Positions 34,931 through 42,971 are shown, counted from the first letter of the stretch. The stretch is DNA of 64,000 nt from an uncultured beta proteobacterium (GCA_903892315.1 CAITHY010000058.1:14690-78689), one strand, 5' to 3'. Made by a program: numbers and translations. Notes: a model not told the origin generated them from the sequence alone.

Positions 34931-34986
34931 GAGTCTATTGGGCAGGATCTTGTCCTCTCCAATAGACTCTCCGAAGAGAGTCTATG
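34931..34986 (-). repeat. Competing hairpins in the ahpC-ahpF spacer
   Basis: On the minus-strand RNA, segment A (34985-34976, ATAGACTCTC) can pair with B (34971-34962, GAGAGTCTAT) around a UUCG tetraloop. Segment B extended (34969-34959) can instead pair perfectly over 11 bp with C (34941-34931, CCAATAGACTC), with extra internal pairing. The two folds exclude each other. No T-run follows, so these are more likely mRNA-stability or translation elements than terminators. Confidence 0.6.
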
Positions 34987-35001
34987 GATTACTGATTCAA
35001 C

Positions 35002-35565
35002 TTAGATCTTGCCTACGAGGTCTAAAGATGGAGTCAATGTTGCTGCGCCTTCTTTCCACTTGGCTGGGCAAACTTCGCCTGGGTGTGCGGCTGTGTACTG
35101 AGCAGCCTTCAACTTACGCAATGTTTCAGAAACATCACGAGCGATTTCATTTGAATGAATCTCGGCTGTCTTGATGATGCCTTCTGGGTTGATGATGAAT
35201 GTGCCACGCAATGCCAAACCAGCTTCAGGAATATGAACACCAAAAGCGTTTGTCAATGTATGTGTTGGGTCGCCAACGAGTGGGAACTTTGCTTTACCAA
35301 CAGCAGGAGAAGTCTCGTGCCAAACCTTGTGTGAGAAATGCGTATCGGTTGTAACGATGTAAACCTCAGCACCCATCTTCTGGAATTCAGCATAGTTCTC
35401 GGCTGCATCTTCAATTTCTGTTGGGCAGTTAAAAGTAAATGCTGCTGGCATGAAAATCAGAACTGACCAGTGACCCTTGAGGGATTCGTCAGTAACAGTG
35501 ACAAACTTGCCATTATGGAAAGCTTCGGTTTTAAATGGCTGTACTGCGGTATTAATAATGGACAT
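35002..35565 (-). CDS. ahpC: Alkyl hydroperoxide reductase subunit C (peroxiredoxin)
   Basis: The 187-residue 2-Cys peroxiredoxin has the peroxidatic cysteine in 'FTFNCPTEIED' and the resolving cysteine in 'GEVCPAKW'. It reduces hydrogen peroxide, organic peroxides and peroxynitrite, using AhpF as its reductase. The length is standard. The RBS is AGGAG. It is followed by ahpF. The 290-bp upstream region must hold the promoter; an OxyR site was looked for but no convincing four-part ATAG/CTAT repeat was found. Confidence 0.95.
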   Translation of the reverse strand: MSIINTAVQPFKTEAFHNGKFVTVTDESLKGHWSVLIFMPAAFTFNCPTEIEDAAENYAEFQKMGAEVYIVTTDTHFSHKVWHETSPAVGKAKFPLVGDPTHTLTNAFGVHIPEAGLALRGTFIINPEGIIKTAEIHSNEIARDVSETLRKLKAAQYTAAHPGEVCPAKWKEGAATLTPSLDLVGKI

Positions 35566-35855
35566 ACTGTGCTCCTAGTGTTGGTTAATCAATTTCTCTT
35601 AAGTAACTACTGCAACTAGACGAATTTTGAACCTCACTTGTTTATTTGTCTAATGAATAAATCTGATATTTATGATCGAATTTATAGATAATTGATTTAA
35701 GAGCCTGTAGCGTGCATAAAACCGGGTATTTAGAGATCTTTTATGCAAATTATCATTTTGATAGGAGGCATTTAACGAGTTTAGGAAAGCCTTTGGGCTA
35801 TAGTGGTCTTAATGCCTGTAAGGCCTATTTTTTTGACCGAATTTGGAGATATGAC
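35566..35855. other. Divergent intergenic region, ahpC / OmpA-like lipoprotein
   Basis: The 290-bp AT-rich spacer holds the promoters for both divergent genes. It contains a partly dyadic stretch at about 35672-35695 (ATCGAATT ... AATTGAT) that might be a regulator site. An in-frame upstream extension of the OmpA-like gene (35712-35855) lacks coding character and was not accepted. Confidence 0.45.
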
Positions 35856-36395
35856 ATGACTTTCATGAAACAAGGATTGATAGCTTTATCCATAGCAGCG
35901 CTTGCACTGTTAAGTGCCTGCGTCACCGAAGGCAAATATAACCAATTGGACCAGGCATATAGCCAGCTTCAACAGGCCTACCAAGGTGACGAAGTAGAAA
36001 TTCGTCAATTGCAGGGCGAGCTGCGCATTACGATCCGCGACAAGATTTTGTTTCCTGAGGGCGGTTATCGCTTGAATGCCAAAGCGGAGCAGGTATTAGC
36101 AAAAATGGCGCCAACACTCTCAGGATTTAAAAATACTAAGGTAGTGGTTCGCGGATATACGGACAATGTGTCGATTGGTGCTGAGTTACGTAATCAAGGG
36201 ATTACTACCAATCTGGATCTGTCATCCAAGAGGGCAGATAACGTGGTGGATTATCTGATTCGTAAGGGCGTAAGTCAGAGTCTTATTTCTGCGCAAGGGA
36301 TGGGTGAATCTAATCCAGTTGCCTCAAATACAACTCCAGAAGGTCGTGCTCAGAATCGTCGCATTGAAGTGACTTTGGTTGGACCAGGCAATTAA
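35856..36395 (+). CDS. OmpA-family peptidoglycan-binding lipoprotein
   Basis: I chose ATG 35856 because GGAG lies 7 bp upstream and the next residues form a lipoprotein signal ('IAALALLSAC', lipidated Cys). The 179-residue precursor continues with a short coiled region ('NQLDQAYSQLQQAY') and an OmpA C-terminal domain: 'KILFPEGGYRLNAKAEQVLAKMAPTL', 'RGYTDN', 'LSSKRADNVVDYLIRKG', 'GMGESNPVASNTTPEGRAQNRRIEV'. Asp and Arg of the peptidoglycan-binding site are present. It anchors the outer membrane to the cell wall. A small secreted-repeat lipoprotein gene follows after 27 bp. Confidence 0.88.
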   Translation: MTFMKQGLIALSIAALALLSACVTEGKYNQLDQAYSQLQQAYQGDEVEIRQLQGELRITIRDKILFPEGGYRLNAKAEQVLAKMAPTLSGFKNTKVVVRGYTDNVSIGAELRNQGITTNLDLSSKRADNVVDYLIRKGVSQSLISAQGMGESNPVASNTTPEGRAQNRRIEVTLVGPGN

Positions 36396-36422
36396 TTCGT
36401 AGCTTATATAAAAGGATCAAGA

Positions 36423-36821
36423 ATGAAATATTTAGTAAGACTTTACGCAGCGGTAACGATTGCATTGGCACTGGCGGCGTGTTCGGCAACGCCAGACGTT
36501 AAAACAGCTTCAGCAGATTTTATAAAAGTAAGTAATGGTATTTTGACCAGCAGTTATGGCAAGACCATCTATACCTTTGATAAAGATCAGGCCGGCTCAG
36601 GCAAGTCTGAGTGCGTATCAACTTGTGCAAATAACTGGCCTCCGGTCTATGTGGAGCCTGGTATTCAGCTCTCCGGCGACTTTTCTTATATCAGTCGTAA
36701 CGATGGTCAGAAACAGTTGACCTATAAAGGTAAGCCACTGTACTTCTTCGTTAAGGATGCAAATCCTGGCGATAAGACAGGTGATAACGTCAACAATGTT
36801 TGGCATGTTGTAACACCGTAA
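36423..36821 (+). CDS. Small secreted-repeat lipoprotein
   Basis: The 132-residue precursor has a lipobox ('IALALAACSA') and the secreted-repeat domain: 'GILTSSYGKTIYTFDKDQAGSGKSECVSTCANNWPPVYVEPG', then 'LTYKGKPLYFFVKDANPGDKTGDNVNNVWHVV'. The two Cys in 'SECVSTC' are conserved and probably form a disulfide. This is a common family of outer envelope lipoproteins of unknown role. It is likely co-transcribed with the OmpA-like gene 27 bp upstream. A 24-bp perfect palindrome follows at 36853-36876. Confidence 0.82.
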   Translation: MKYLVRLYAAVTIALALAACSATPDVKTASADFIKVSNGILTSSYGKTIYTFDKDQAGSGKSECVSTCANNWPPVYVEPGIQLSGDFSYISRNDGQKQLTYKGKPLYFFVKDANPGDKTGDNVNNVWHVVTP

Positions 36822-36852
36822 TCTGCAAAAGCATTATATAGATAACAGTCAT

Positions 36853-36876
36853 TAATGCCACCCTAGGGTGGCATTA
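36853..36876. repeat. Perfect 24-bp palindrome
   Basis: Both halves read TAATGCCACCCT, with no loop bases, 31 bp after the small lipoprotein gene. As RNA it would fold into a strong stem (loop taken from the centre). No T-run follows, so it is an atypical terminator or perhaps a protein-binding or RNA-processing site. Confidence 0.7.
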
Positions 36877-36998
36877 CCTTCCTAGAAAGTAGGATCCAAA
36901 TCCAGCGACCAAAACAATGGGTAGCTTGTGGATAGAGCCTATTTGCAACAAGAGGCGTTAAGTTTTTATTAAAGAATCAATGCTGCAAAGGAAAAATA

Positions 36999-38108
36999 AT
37001 GAGTAAGAAAATAATTCAAAGAATCGTAGCTACTTCAGTGGCAGCTTCTTTAGCGTTTGCCCCGTTAGTAAGTAACGCCTGCACTAGCTTTTTGCTAAAA
37101 GGTAGTGATGGCGGTTTTGTTTATGGGCGCACCTTGGAGTTTGGTTTACCACTGAAGTCTCAGTTAATAGTCATTCCGAGAAATTTATCGATGCCTGGTG
37201 TTGGTGTTGATGGTAAGCCGGGCACGGGTTTAAATTGGACTACCAAATATGCTGCGGCAGGCATGAATGGTTTGGGTATGCCAGTACTTTTGGATGGTAT
37301 GAATGAAAAGGGTCTAGTGGGTGGCTTACTAAATGCACCAAATACCGCTGTTTATCAAGTAGTTAGCCCAGCTGACTCTTCTAGTAGCATAGCTTCAGTG
37401 CAGATGTTGGCATATGCCTTAACCAACTTTGCCAATGTTGGGGAGGTTAAGGCAGGATTTCAGAGAATTAAAGTGAATCGCTCCACAATTCCTGCCTATA
37501 ACAATCAATCCGCTCCAGTTCGCATGACACTTCATGACGCCAATGGCAACAGTATTGTGATTGAGTATCTAAAAGGCGAATTGGTTATCACCGATAACCC
37601 AACAGGCGTGATGACGAATGATCCAGCATTTAGAGATCAACTCAATAATATTGGTAACTATGCAAACCTCACTAATGTTGAGAAAAATCCAATCGTGATT
37701 AATGGCGCTACTTATGTGCCGCCTAGCTCAGGTAGTGGTTTGCATGGCCTGCCGGGTGATTACTTGAGTCCCAGCCGTTTTATTCGCGCATTGTTTCTGA
37801 CAAAATCCGTACCCACCACATATCCAACCACTCAACAAGTCAATACTGCTTGGCATATTTTAGGCAGCTTTGATATTCCTCCCGGAGCGATCAGTTTGCC
37901 AGCTACGAATGCCTATGGTGGCGGTGCTGGTGGTATAGAGACGACCGAATGGAGTGCGGTGGCTGATAATAAAAATTTGGTTTACAACATCAAAATGTTT
38001 GAAACAACAAATATCTATACTTATGATTTAAAGAAAATGGATTTGAACGGTAAAGAAATTCAATACATCAAGTTGGATAAGCCTCTTGCCACGATATCCG
38101 TTAATTGA
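36999..38108 (+). CDS. Secreted linear amide C-N hydrolase (choloylglycine hydrolase family)
   Basis: The 369-residue precursor has a signal peptide (1-27) and then a cysteine that becomes N-terminal, 'ACTSFLLKGSDGGFVYGRTLEFG', the nucleophile pattern of penicillin V acylase/bile salt hydrolase Ntn enzymes. Downstream blocks 'GMNEKGLVGGLLN' and 'RMTLHDANGNSIVIEYLKGELVITDNPTGVMTNDPAF' fit the family. It cleaves linear amides such as N-acyl amino acids, N-acyl-homoserine lactones or peptides. The substrate is unknown. The stop codon is close to the SYLF-like lipoprotein gene; the genes are probably co-transcribed. Confidence 0.9.
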   Translation: MSKKIIQRIVATSVAASLAFAPLVSNACTSFLLKGSDGGFVYGRTLEFGLPLKSQLIVIPRNLSMPGVGVDGKPGTGLNWTTKYAAAGMNGLGMPVLLDGMNEKGLVGGLLNAPNTAVYQVVSPADSSSSIASVQMLAYALTNFANVGEVKAGFQRIKVNRSTIPAYNNQSAPVRMTLHDANGNSIVIEYLKGELVITDNPTGVMTNDPAFRDQLNNIGNYANLTNVEKNPIVINGATYVPPSSGSGLHGLPGDYLSPSRFIRALFLTKSVPTTYPTTQQVNTAWHILGSFDIPPGAISLPATNAYGGGAGGIETTEWSAVADNKNLVYNIKMFETTNIYTYDLKKMDLNGKEIQYIKLDKPLATISVN

Positions 38109-38116
38109 TAGCCATC

Positions 38117-38761
38117 ATGACATTTACAAATACATCTAGATTTGCTGCCGTAGCTTTGCTTGCATCGATTTTATTGTCAGGCTGCCAATCTACTGGTCAG
38201 GATGGTAAGTCACTCACTCCTATAGAGATTATTCAGAAGCGTGACGCCACCTTAAAAATGTCCAAGGTTGGTCTTGATGCATTGATCAAGCAAAAGCCAG
38301 ATGTCCGAAAAGAAATAGATCAGGCTGCTGGCTATGCAGTCTTTACTACTATTAATGTCAATATCGTTTTACTGGTAGTGGCCCGTGGCGAAGGTGTCTT
38401 GTTTGATAAGCGACGTCGGGAGCCTATCTATATGCAAGCGCTCAAAACGGGCGAAGGTTTGGGGGCTGGCTATCAAGATCAATACCAAGTGGCAATCTTC
38501 AAGACCCCGGGGGCTATCGATCAGTTTTTGTTGACCTCGATTGATGGCCATCGTGGTGGTATCGATGTGGATGCCAATTTTTCTGCTGGTTCCGGAGGTA
38601 CGATTCGCTCCTTTAACCCTGAGATAACCTTCTACACAGTGGGACTCTCGGGATACGATTTACAGGCTAACTATGGCGGTACGCTCTATTTAGTAGATCA
38701 ACAGATCAACAGCGCTGATACTCTGAGTAGTCTTCCTAAGAAAAAGCCGGATACCAAGTAA
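38117..38761 (+). CDS. SYLF-domain (YSC84-like) lipoprotein
   Basis: With the start at ATG 38117 the precursor is 214 residues, a lipoprotein with lipobox 'LLSGCQS'. The rest matches the SYLF/YSC84 family: 'QKPDVRKEIDQAAGYAVFTTINVNIVLLVVARGEGVLFDKR' and 'GLGAGYQDQYQVAIFKTPGAIDQFLLTS', ending with 'YGGTLYLVDQQIN'. Eukaryotic SYLF proteins bind lipids; bacterial ones are outer-membrane or periplasmic lipoproteins of unknown role. An earlier TTG at 38105 overlaps the upstream stop and is less likely. A terminator follows at 38795-38828. Confidence 0.82.
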   Translation: MTFTNTSRFAAVALLASILLSGCQSTGQDGKSLTPIEIIQKRDATLKMSKVGLDALIKQKPDVRKEIDQAAGYAVFTTINVNIVLLVVARGEGVLFDKRRREPIYMQALKTGEGLGAGYQDQYQVAIFKTPGAIDQFLLTSIDGHRGGIDVDANFSAGSGGTIRSFNPEITFYTVGLSGYDLQANYGGTLYLVDQQINSADTLSSLPKKKPDTK

Positions 38762-38794
38762 GCAATAAGTCTATTGATTTCTGAGTAGTTGTAG

Positions 38795-38828
38795 AGCCCC
38801 AGCCAGCAATCTCTGGGGCTTTTCTTTT
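38795..38828 (+). terminator. Intrinsic terminator after the SYLF-like gene
   Basis: AGCCCCAG (38795-38802) pairs with CTGGGGCT (38813-38820) around a 10-base loop, followed by TTTCTTTT. It ends the operon of the Ntn hydrolase and the lipoprotein. Confidence 0.85.
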
Positions 38829-38922
38829 GCCCGTCTCTGGCTGATCTACTGGTATTTCTCTATAGAAACCGGCCTGAACGAGAGTAGATTGGTATCTGAG
38901 ATCACCCATCTGAAAGGCTTAT

Positions 38923-39471
38923 ATGAGTAAGAAATCACTTGATATGAATGCAATGCCAGGACAGCAAAGAGCTATTGATGCTACTAAGGCAGCAGGGCGT
39001 GTAGCGATTGAAAGTGCTCAGGCAATCGCACAGATTAATCAGCAGGCCACACAGGAATTAGCCGGCATGATTCAGAAGAGGGTATCTGAGTTGATGAAAA
39101 CCCAGGATCCTCGATCTGCATTTGAATTTGTTCACGCTGAAGTACTGCAGGATGCAGCCAAAGAGATATCTTAATATCACAACCAATTACTTCAGGTGCT
39201 CAAAAGTGGTAATCAAGAGCTGGCCGATATTGCTGAAACGATGATTCAAGAATCTAAGGCGGATTTAATTCACTTTGTAAATGATGCAACAGATAATGCA
39301 CCGCTTGGTAGTGAGGCTTATGTCTCTGTGTTTAAAACCTCATTTAATAACGCACTACAAAATTTTGAATTGATTCGTGCTGCAATGGCAGACTCATTTA
39401 CCAATTTTGAGAAGAGCGTCGAGAATGTCGGTAATCTTGCTAGCCCAAAAAGCGCTTCAAAAAAGAAATGA
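38923..39471 (+). pseudogene. Second phasin gene, broken by one in-frame stop codon
   Basis: The two halves (38923-39174 and 39196-39471) are in the same frame, separated only by a TAA at 39172-39174 and seven sense codons. Together they give about 182 residues that align along the whole length with the phasin at 31506. Examples are 'QDAAKEIS' against 'QEAAKYAA', and 'DATDNAPLGSEAYVSVFKTSFNNALQNFELIRAAMADSFTNFEKSVENV' against 'EATKTAPAGSEAFVSAFKTAFDSSLQQFDQVRASATEAFANFEKSVDAA'. The rest is intact without frameshifts, so the stop is recent, a sequencing error, or read through. A good RBS (GAAAGG) precedes the ATG. Diverged codon use suggests lower expression than the first phasin. Confidence 0.85.
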
Positions 39472-39478
39472 TAAAGAT

Positions 39479-40378
39479 TTAATATTGCTTTTGAAATTGC
39501 AGGGCGGTCTTGATGGTTTGAAAGTGAATAGCCACAGTGGACTCAATTTCTTTACCATAGCCGCCCGCCATTGAAAATGCGATAGGTAGCTGCTTACCAA
39601 ATGCATACTCAAATACCATCTCATCCCGTAAGCGCATTCCTTTTGTGCTGACATTCAGCCTTCCTAGACGATCGCTTTCATGAGGGTCTGCACCAGCTAA
39701 GAATAGGAGGCAGTCTGGCTTAAAACGTGAATCCAGTTGATCCAGGGATTGGCTCAGGGCATGTAAATAGCTTGCATCATCACAGCCATCTACCAACCCT
39801 AAATCAAGATCGCTTACCTCTTTTTTAAAAGGGAAATTATTTTCCCCATGAATGGAGAGGGTAAAAATAGAACTATCATTTTGTAAGATCGATGCAGTAC
39901 CATTACCTTGATGTACATCTAAATCAATCACTGCAATCTTTAAAGATGAGTTGATTTCTTTTTGTAAAGCACGGGCAGCAATAGCTGAATCATTGAAAAC
40001 ACAAAACCCACTGCCAGCATCTCGATAAGCATGGTGAGTGCCGCCCGCAAGATTGGCGGCAACACCTTCTCTTAAAGCAGTTTTCGCTGCAGCTACTGTG
40101 GCGCCTGCTGAACGACGCGAGCGCTCCACCATCAACTCACTCCACGGAAATCCAATTTCTCTTTGCTCTTGCGGGGAAAGCTTCCCCTCAATGACTTTAA
40201 TGAGATAACTAGGGTCGTGCGCATACAAAATTTGGGTGTCAGTAGCTGCTGGTGCCTCTACCAGTTCTATATTTTCTTCTGTGCCCACTAAATCACGTAA
40301 GCGCGAATACTTTTCCATTGGGAAGCGATGGCCCTCTGGAAGCGGTAGTACAAAGTGGTCGGTATAAAACGCTTTCAC
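39479..40378 (-). CDS. Histone deacetylase-family (acetoin utilization-like) deacetylase
   Basis: The 299-residue protein has the HDAC-fold catalytic set: H115-H116 in 'GGTHHAYRDAGSGFCVFND', metal ligands D154 and H156 in 'IDLDVHQGNGT', D231 in 'LFLAGADPHESDRLG', and 'GGYG' near the end. Bacterial members deacetylate polyamines, acetylated lysines or acetoin-related proteins. The call is to the class, not a substrate. It lies 6 bp downstream of the DUF2237 gene on the same strand and is probably co-transcribed with it. Its end lies 7 bp from the broken phasin. Confidence 0.92.
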   Translation of the reverse strand: MKAFYTDHFVLPLPEGHRFPMEKYSRLRDLVGTEENIELVEAPAATDTQILYAHDPSYLIKVIEGKLSPQEQREIGFPWSELMVERSRRSAGATVAAAKTALREGVAANLAGGTHHAYRDAGSGFCVFNDSAIAARALQKEINSSLKIAVIDLDVHQGNGTASILQNDSSIFTLSIHGENNFPFKKEVSDLDLGLVDGCDDASYLHALSQSLDQLDSRFKPDCLLFLAGADPHESDRLGRLNVSTKGMRLRDEMVFEYAFGKQLPIAFSMAGGYGKEIESTVAIHFQTIKTALQFQKQY

Positions 40379-40384
40379 GCTTTT

Positions 40385-40759
40385 TCACATCTCTTTTGAG
40401 TATTCTTTCAGGACATTCAAAGGGACAGTCTCTAGGGCTTTGATGTGAGTACTTTCCAGTTTGATAGATGGCGCACATTGCGCATTGAATGCCTCTACCC
40501 AGCGGTTAATGCATAAGCACCATTGGTCACCCTCTACTAATCCTTGAAATTGATATTCTGGTCTAGGGGTGATGAGATCATTGCCTTTTTGCAAGCTAAA
40601 TTGCAAAAACTCATTGGTCACAACGGCGCAAACTAGGTGACTACCCACATCCTCCTCATTGGTTTTGCAGCATCCATCCCTAAAGAACCCTGTTAAAGGA
40701 TCAAAAGAGCAGGGAATAAGGGGTTCACCAAAAACATTCAGAGCAATTTCTTTTTGCAT
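40385..40759 (-). CDS. DUF2237 protein
   Basis: The family begins near 'NVFGEPLIPCSFDPLTGFFRDGCCKTNEEDVGSHLVCAVVTNEFLQFSLQKGNDLITPRPEYQFQGLVEGDQWCLCINRW', an unmistakable DUF2237 signature with several conserved Cys (one CC pair). I start at ATG 40759 with AAGG upstream, giving 124 residues. A longer frame up to 40843 would overlap the divergent DUF393 gene and adds 28 residues unlike the family. Conserved Cys and His suggest metal or redox chemistry; the activity is unknown. It is coupled to the HDAC-family gene. Confidence 0.85.
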   Translation of the reverse strand: MQKEIALNVFGEPLIPCSFDPLTGFFRDGCCKTNEEDVGSHLVCAVVTNEFLQFSLQKGNDLITPRPEYQFQGLVEGDQWCLCINRWVEAFNAQCAPSIKLESTHIKALETVPLNVLKEYSKEM

Positions 40760-40820
40760 AGCAACCTTAACAATATCTGTGTCAGCCAGTTTATTGAATA
40801 AGCCGTAAACTTGCAGAACA

Positions 40821-41231
40821 ATGAGCCAATTAGAAAAACTCACCTTGTTTTACGATGGCGCTTGCCCGTTGTGCCAGGCGGAGATCCTCTTTTTATCGGG
40901 GCGCAACCAAGGCAATTTATTGAGCTTTGTTGACATTAATTCTGAGCAGTATGACCCTCAAAAGGTAGGGGTCTCCTGTGAGGCCGCATTGGCAGCGATG
41001 TATGGTCAGTTTGCGAGTGGCAAACTGATACAAGGCGTCTCCGTTTTTCCGGAGGCCTACCGTCGTGCAAACTTACCTGGTATGGCTTGGTTCTTTTCAA
41101 GACAATCGCTTCAACCATTCCTCAAGCTCGGTTACTTATTTTTTGCCAAGAATAGGCATGCTATTTCCAGCTTTCTTGGGCCGGCAGCATTACGATTGGT
41201 GAAAGCTCGCTCAAGGTCGGTGCCGCAATGA
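40821..41231 (+). CDS. DUF393 thiol-disulfide oxidoreductase-like (DCC) protein
   Basis: The 136-residue protein has the DUF393 motif 'LFYDGACPLCQAEI' (C15, C18), with a thioredoxin-like fold and 'PEAYRRANLPGMAWFF' later. The family is assumed to carry thiol-disulfide exchange; no substrate is known. It is cytoplasmic (no signal peptide). It overlaps the chalcone-isomerase-like gene by 4 bp and begins a three- or four-gene run continuing to sodC. Confidence 0.88.
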   Translation: MSQLEKLTLFYDGACPLCQAEILFLSGRNQGNLLSFVDINSEQYDPQKVGVSCEAALAAMYGQFASGKLIQGVSVFPEAYRRANLPGMAWFFSRQSLQPFLKLGYLFFAKNRHAISSFLGPAALRLVKARSRSVPQ

Positions 41232-41776
41232 AGAAAGTTTACCCACTGCTCATCGCCGCTCTGCTAACTTGCTTGGTACCACAGAGCTTTGCTCGCGATG
41301 CTTTGGAGGTGCCGGCACACTTAAGTACTGCAAAACTCCAAGGAAGTGGTCGACTGACGTGGTGGGGCCTACATATTTACGATGCCTCTTTTTATAGGGT
41401 GGGCTCACTGTCTTCCTCTGAGTTTGCATTGGATATGCGCTATCAAAAATCGTTCTCTGGTAAATCAATTGCCAATCGGAGTGTAGAGGAAATGAAGCGC
41501 ACTGGCGTGCCAGAGGATCAGGCTACTTTTTGGGGCAAGGAGTTGGCCTCTTTCTTGCCTAATGTGGAGTCGGGGCAAACTTTGACGGCTATCTATTCAC
41601 CTAAGCAAGGGACGATTTTCTATCACGATGGCAAGCAAATCGCACAAATACCTGGGGCAGAGTTTCCAAAAGCATTTTTTGGAATTTGGCTTGATCCAAA
41701 AACAAGCGCCCCTAAACTCAGAGCAGAGTTATTAGGACAAACCTGTCCACCACCACTTTTTAATGAGGCTTGTTAA
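41228..41776 (+). CDS. Exported chalcone isomerase-like protein
   Basis: The 182-residue precursor has a signal peptide (cut near 'QSFARDA'). The mature part matches the bacterial chalcone isomerase-like family: 'AKLQGSGRLTWWGLHIYDASFYRVG', 'DMRYQKSFSGKSIANRSVEEMKRTG', and 'EFPKAFFGIWLDPKTSAPKLRAELLG'. Bacterial members lack plant chalcones and probably bind a fatty acid or lipid. Overlaps at both ends (4 bp upstream, 3 bp gap downstream) make it the middle of a tight operon with the DUF3833 lipoprotein. Confidence 0.87.
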   Translation: MKKVYPLLIAALLTCLVPQSFARDALEVPAHLSTAKLQGSGRLTWWGLHIYDASFYRVGSLSSSEFALDMRYQKSFSGKSIANRSVEEMKRTGVPEDQATFWGKELASFLPNVESGQTLTAIYSPKQGTIFYHDGKQIAQIPGAEFPKAFFGIWLDPKTSAPKLRAELLGQTCPPPLFNEAC

Positions 41777-41779
41777 GCT

Positions 41780-42328
41780 ATGAAATCTTTTTTTACACGC
41801 CTTGCATTCGCAATATTTTGTGGGACGCTTTTAGTCTCATGCTCCTCGCCTCAGGTTTCTCAATATTCGGCTGAGAAACCAGCTTTAGATCTGAGTGAAT
41901 ACTTTTCTGGAACGATTGATGCCTATGGCATCTTTACTGACCGCAGTGGTGAAGTGAAAAAGCGCTTTACTGTGCTGATCAAAGCAAATTGGACGGTAGT
42001 TGAAGGTAAGAAAGTGGGAACCTTAGATGAACGTTTTGAATATTCTGATGGCACAAAGCAAACACGCATCTGGACGCTCACTGAGCAATCTCCAGGTAAC
42101 TACATTGGTAGGGCTGATGATGTGGTGGGTAATGCACAGGGCCAGCTCGCTGGAAATGCGCTGAATTGGACTTACACCCTCGCTTTACCTGTAGATGGGA
42201 CTATTTATAACGTGCAATTTAATGATTGGATGTACCTAATTACCCCCAAAGTAATGCTCAATAAGGCCAAGATGAGTAAGTTTGGGATTGATTTGGGTGA
42301 GGTGACTTTAAGCTTCTACAAGCGCTAA
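41780..42328 (+). CDS. DUF3833 lipoprotein
   Basis: The 182-residue precursor has a lipobox ('GTLLVSCSS') and the DUF3833 body: 'DLSEYFSGTIDAYGIFTDRSGEVKKRFTVLIKANW', 'RIWTLTEQSPGNYIGRADDVVGNAQGQLAGNALNWTYTLALPVDGTIYNVQFNDWMYLI'. This family often pairs with the chalcone-isomerase-like family in proteobacterial operons, as here. It is an outer-membrane or periplasmic lipoprotein of unknown role, perhaps lipid handling. The spacing to the upstream stop is 3 bp. Confidence 0.88.
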   Translation: MKSFFTRLAFAIFCGTLLVSCSSPQVSQYSAEKPALDLSEYFSGTIDAYGIFTDRSGEVKKRFTVLIKANWTVVEGKKVGTLDERFEYSDGTKQTRIWTLTEQSPGNYIGRADDVVGNAQGQLAGNALNWTYTLALPVDGTIYNVQFNDWMYLITPKVMLNKAKMSKFGIDLGEVTLSFYKR

Positions 42329-42398
42329 GCAAAAGCACCGGATTTGTGTCACACTTTCCTGGAGGTCGCTCTTATGCGCCTCATCCAAGGAGATCAAG

Positions 42399-42932
42399 AT
42401 GATTCAGAAATTACAGCACGCTTCCATTGCTCTATCCGTTCTGGGAATGTTGTCATTAGTGGCATGCCAATCGATGGAGCAAGGCACAGGTCAAAAAGCC
42501 AGCGCAAGCCTTGACTCAAGATCAGGCTCCCAGGCGAAGGGTGAAGTGGCATTTATCTGGCAAGGAGATGATGTTCTCATCAATGGTCAGTTTTCTGGAT
42601 TAAAACCAAACTCAGAGCAAGGCTTCCATGTTCATGAAAAAGGGGATTGCTCGGCGCCAGATGCAACCAGCGCGGGTGGTCACTTCAATCCAGAAACCAA
42701 ATCCCATGGTATGCCCAATAGTGGCATGAATCATGCAGGAGATTTACCCAACATTAAGTCTGATGCCAATGGCAACGCAACTTATATCGCTAAGTTACAT
42801 GGATTCGCTGTGAATGCAGGCCCAACTGGAATCGTTGGCCGCTCAGTGGTAGTGCATAGAGATCCGGATGATTACAAATCCCAGCCTGCTGGAAATTCTG
42901 GCCCACGCATTGCCTGTGGCTTGATTCAGTAA
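42399..42932 (+). CDS. sodC: Cu/Zn superoxide dismutase, lipoprotein form
   Basis: The 177-residue precursor has a lipobox ('LSLVACQSM'). The enzyme part has the copper/zinc ligand pattern: 'GFHVHEKGDCSAPDATSAGGHFNPETKSHGMPNSGMNHAGDLPNI' and 'GPTGIVGRSVVVHRDPDDY', with two Cys for the disulfide. It detoxifies superoxide in the periplasm; the lipid anchor would hold it at the membrane. The RBS is strong (AAGGAGA). It is 70 bp downstream of the DUF3833 gene and may be a separate unit. Confidence 0.95.
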   Translation: MIQKLQHASIALSVLGMLSLVACQSMEQGTGQKASASLDSRSGSQAKGEVAFIWQGDDVLINGQFSGLKPNSEQGFHVHEKGDCSAPDATSAGGHFNPETKSHGMPNSGMNHAGDLPNIKSDANGNATYIAKLHGFAVNAGPTGIVGRSVVVHRDPDDYKSQPAGNSGPRIACGLIQ

Positions 42933-42971
42933 TCGCAGCTATTTATTCAATTAGTACGTACAGGGCATTTC

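Noticed and set aside
35712..35855. N-terminal extension of the OmpA-like lipoprotein
   Set aside because: It would bury the lipoprotein signal and lacks coding character; GGAG before 35856 gives the better start.
35566..35855. OxyR-binding site upstream of ahpC
   Set aside because: No convincing four-part ATAG/CTAT pattern with correct spacing was found, only weak dyads.
38105..38116. TTG start for the SYLF-like lipoprotein
   Set aside because: ATG 38117 gives a standard lipoprotein signal; the TTG merely overlaps the upstream stop.
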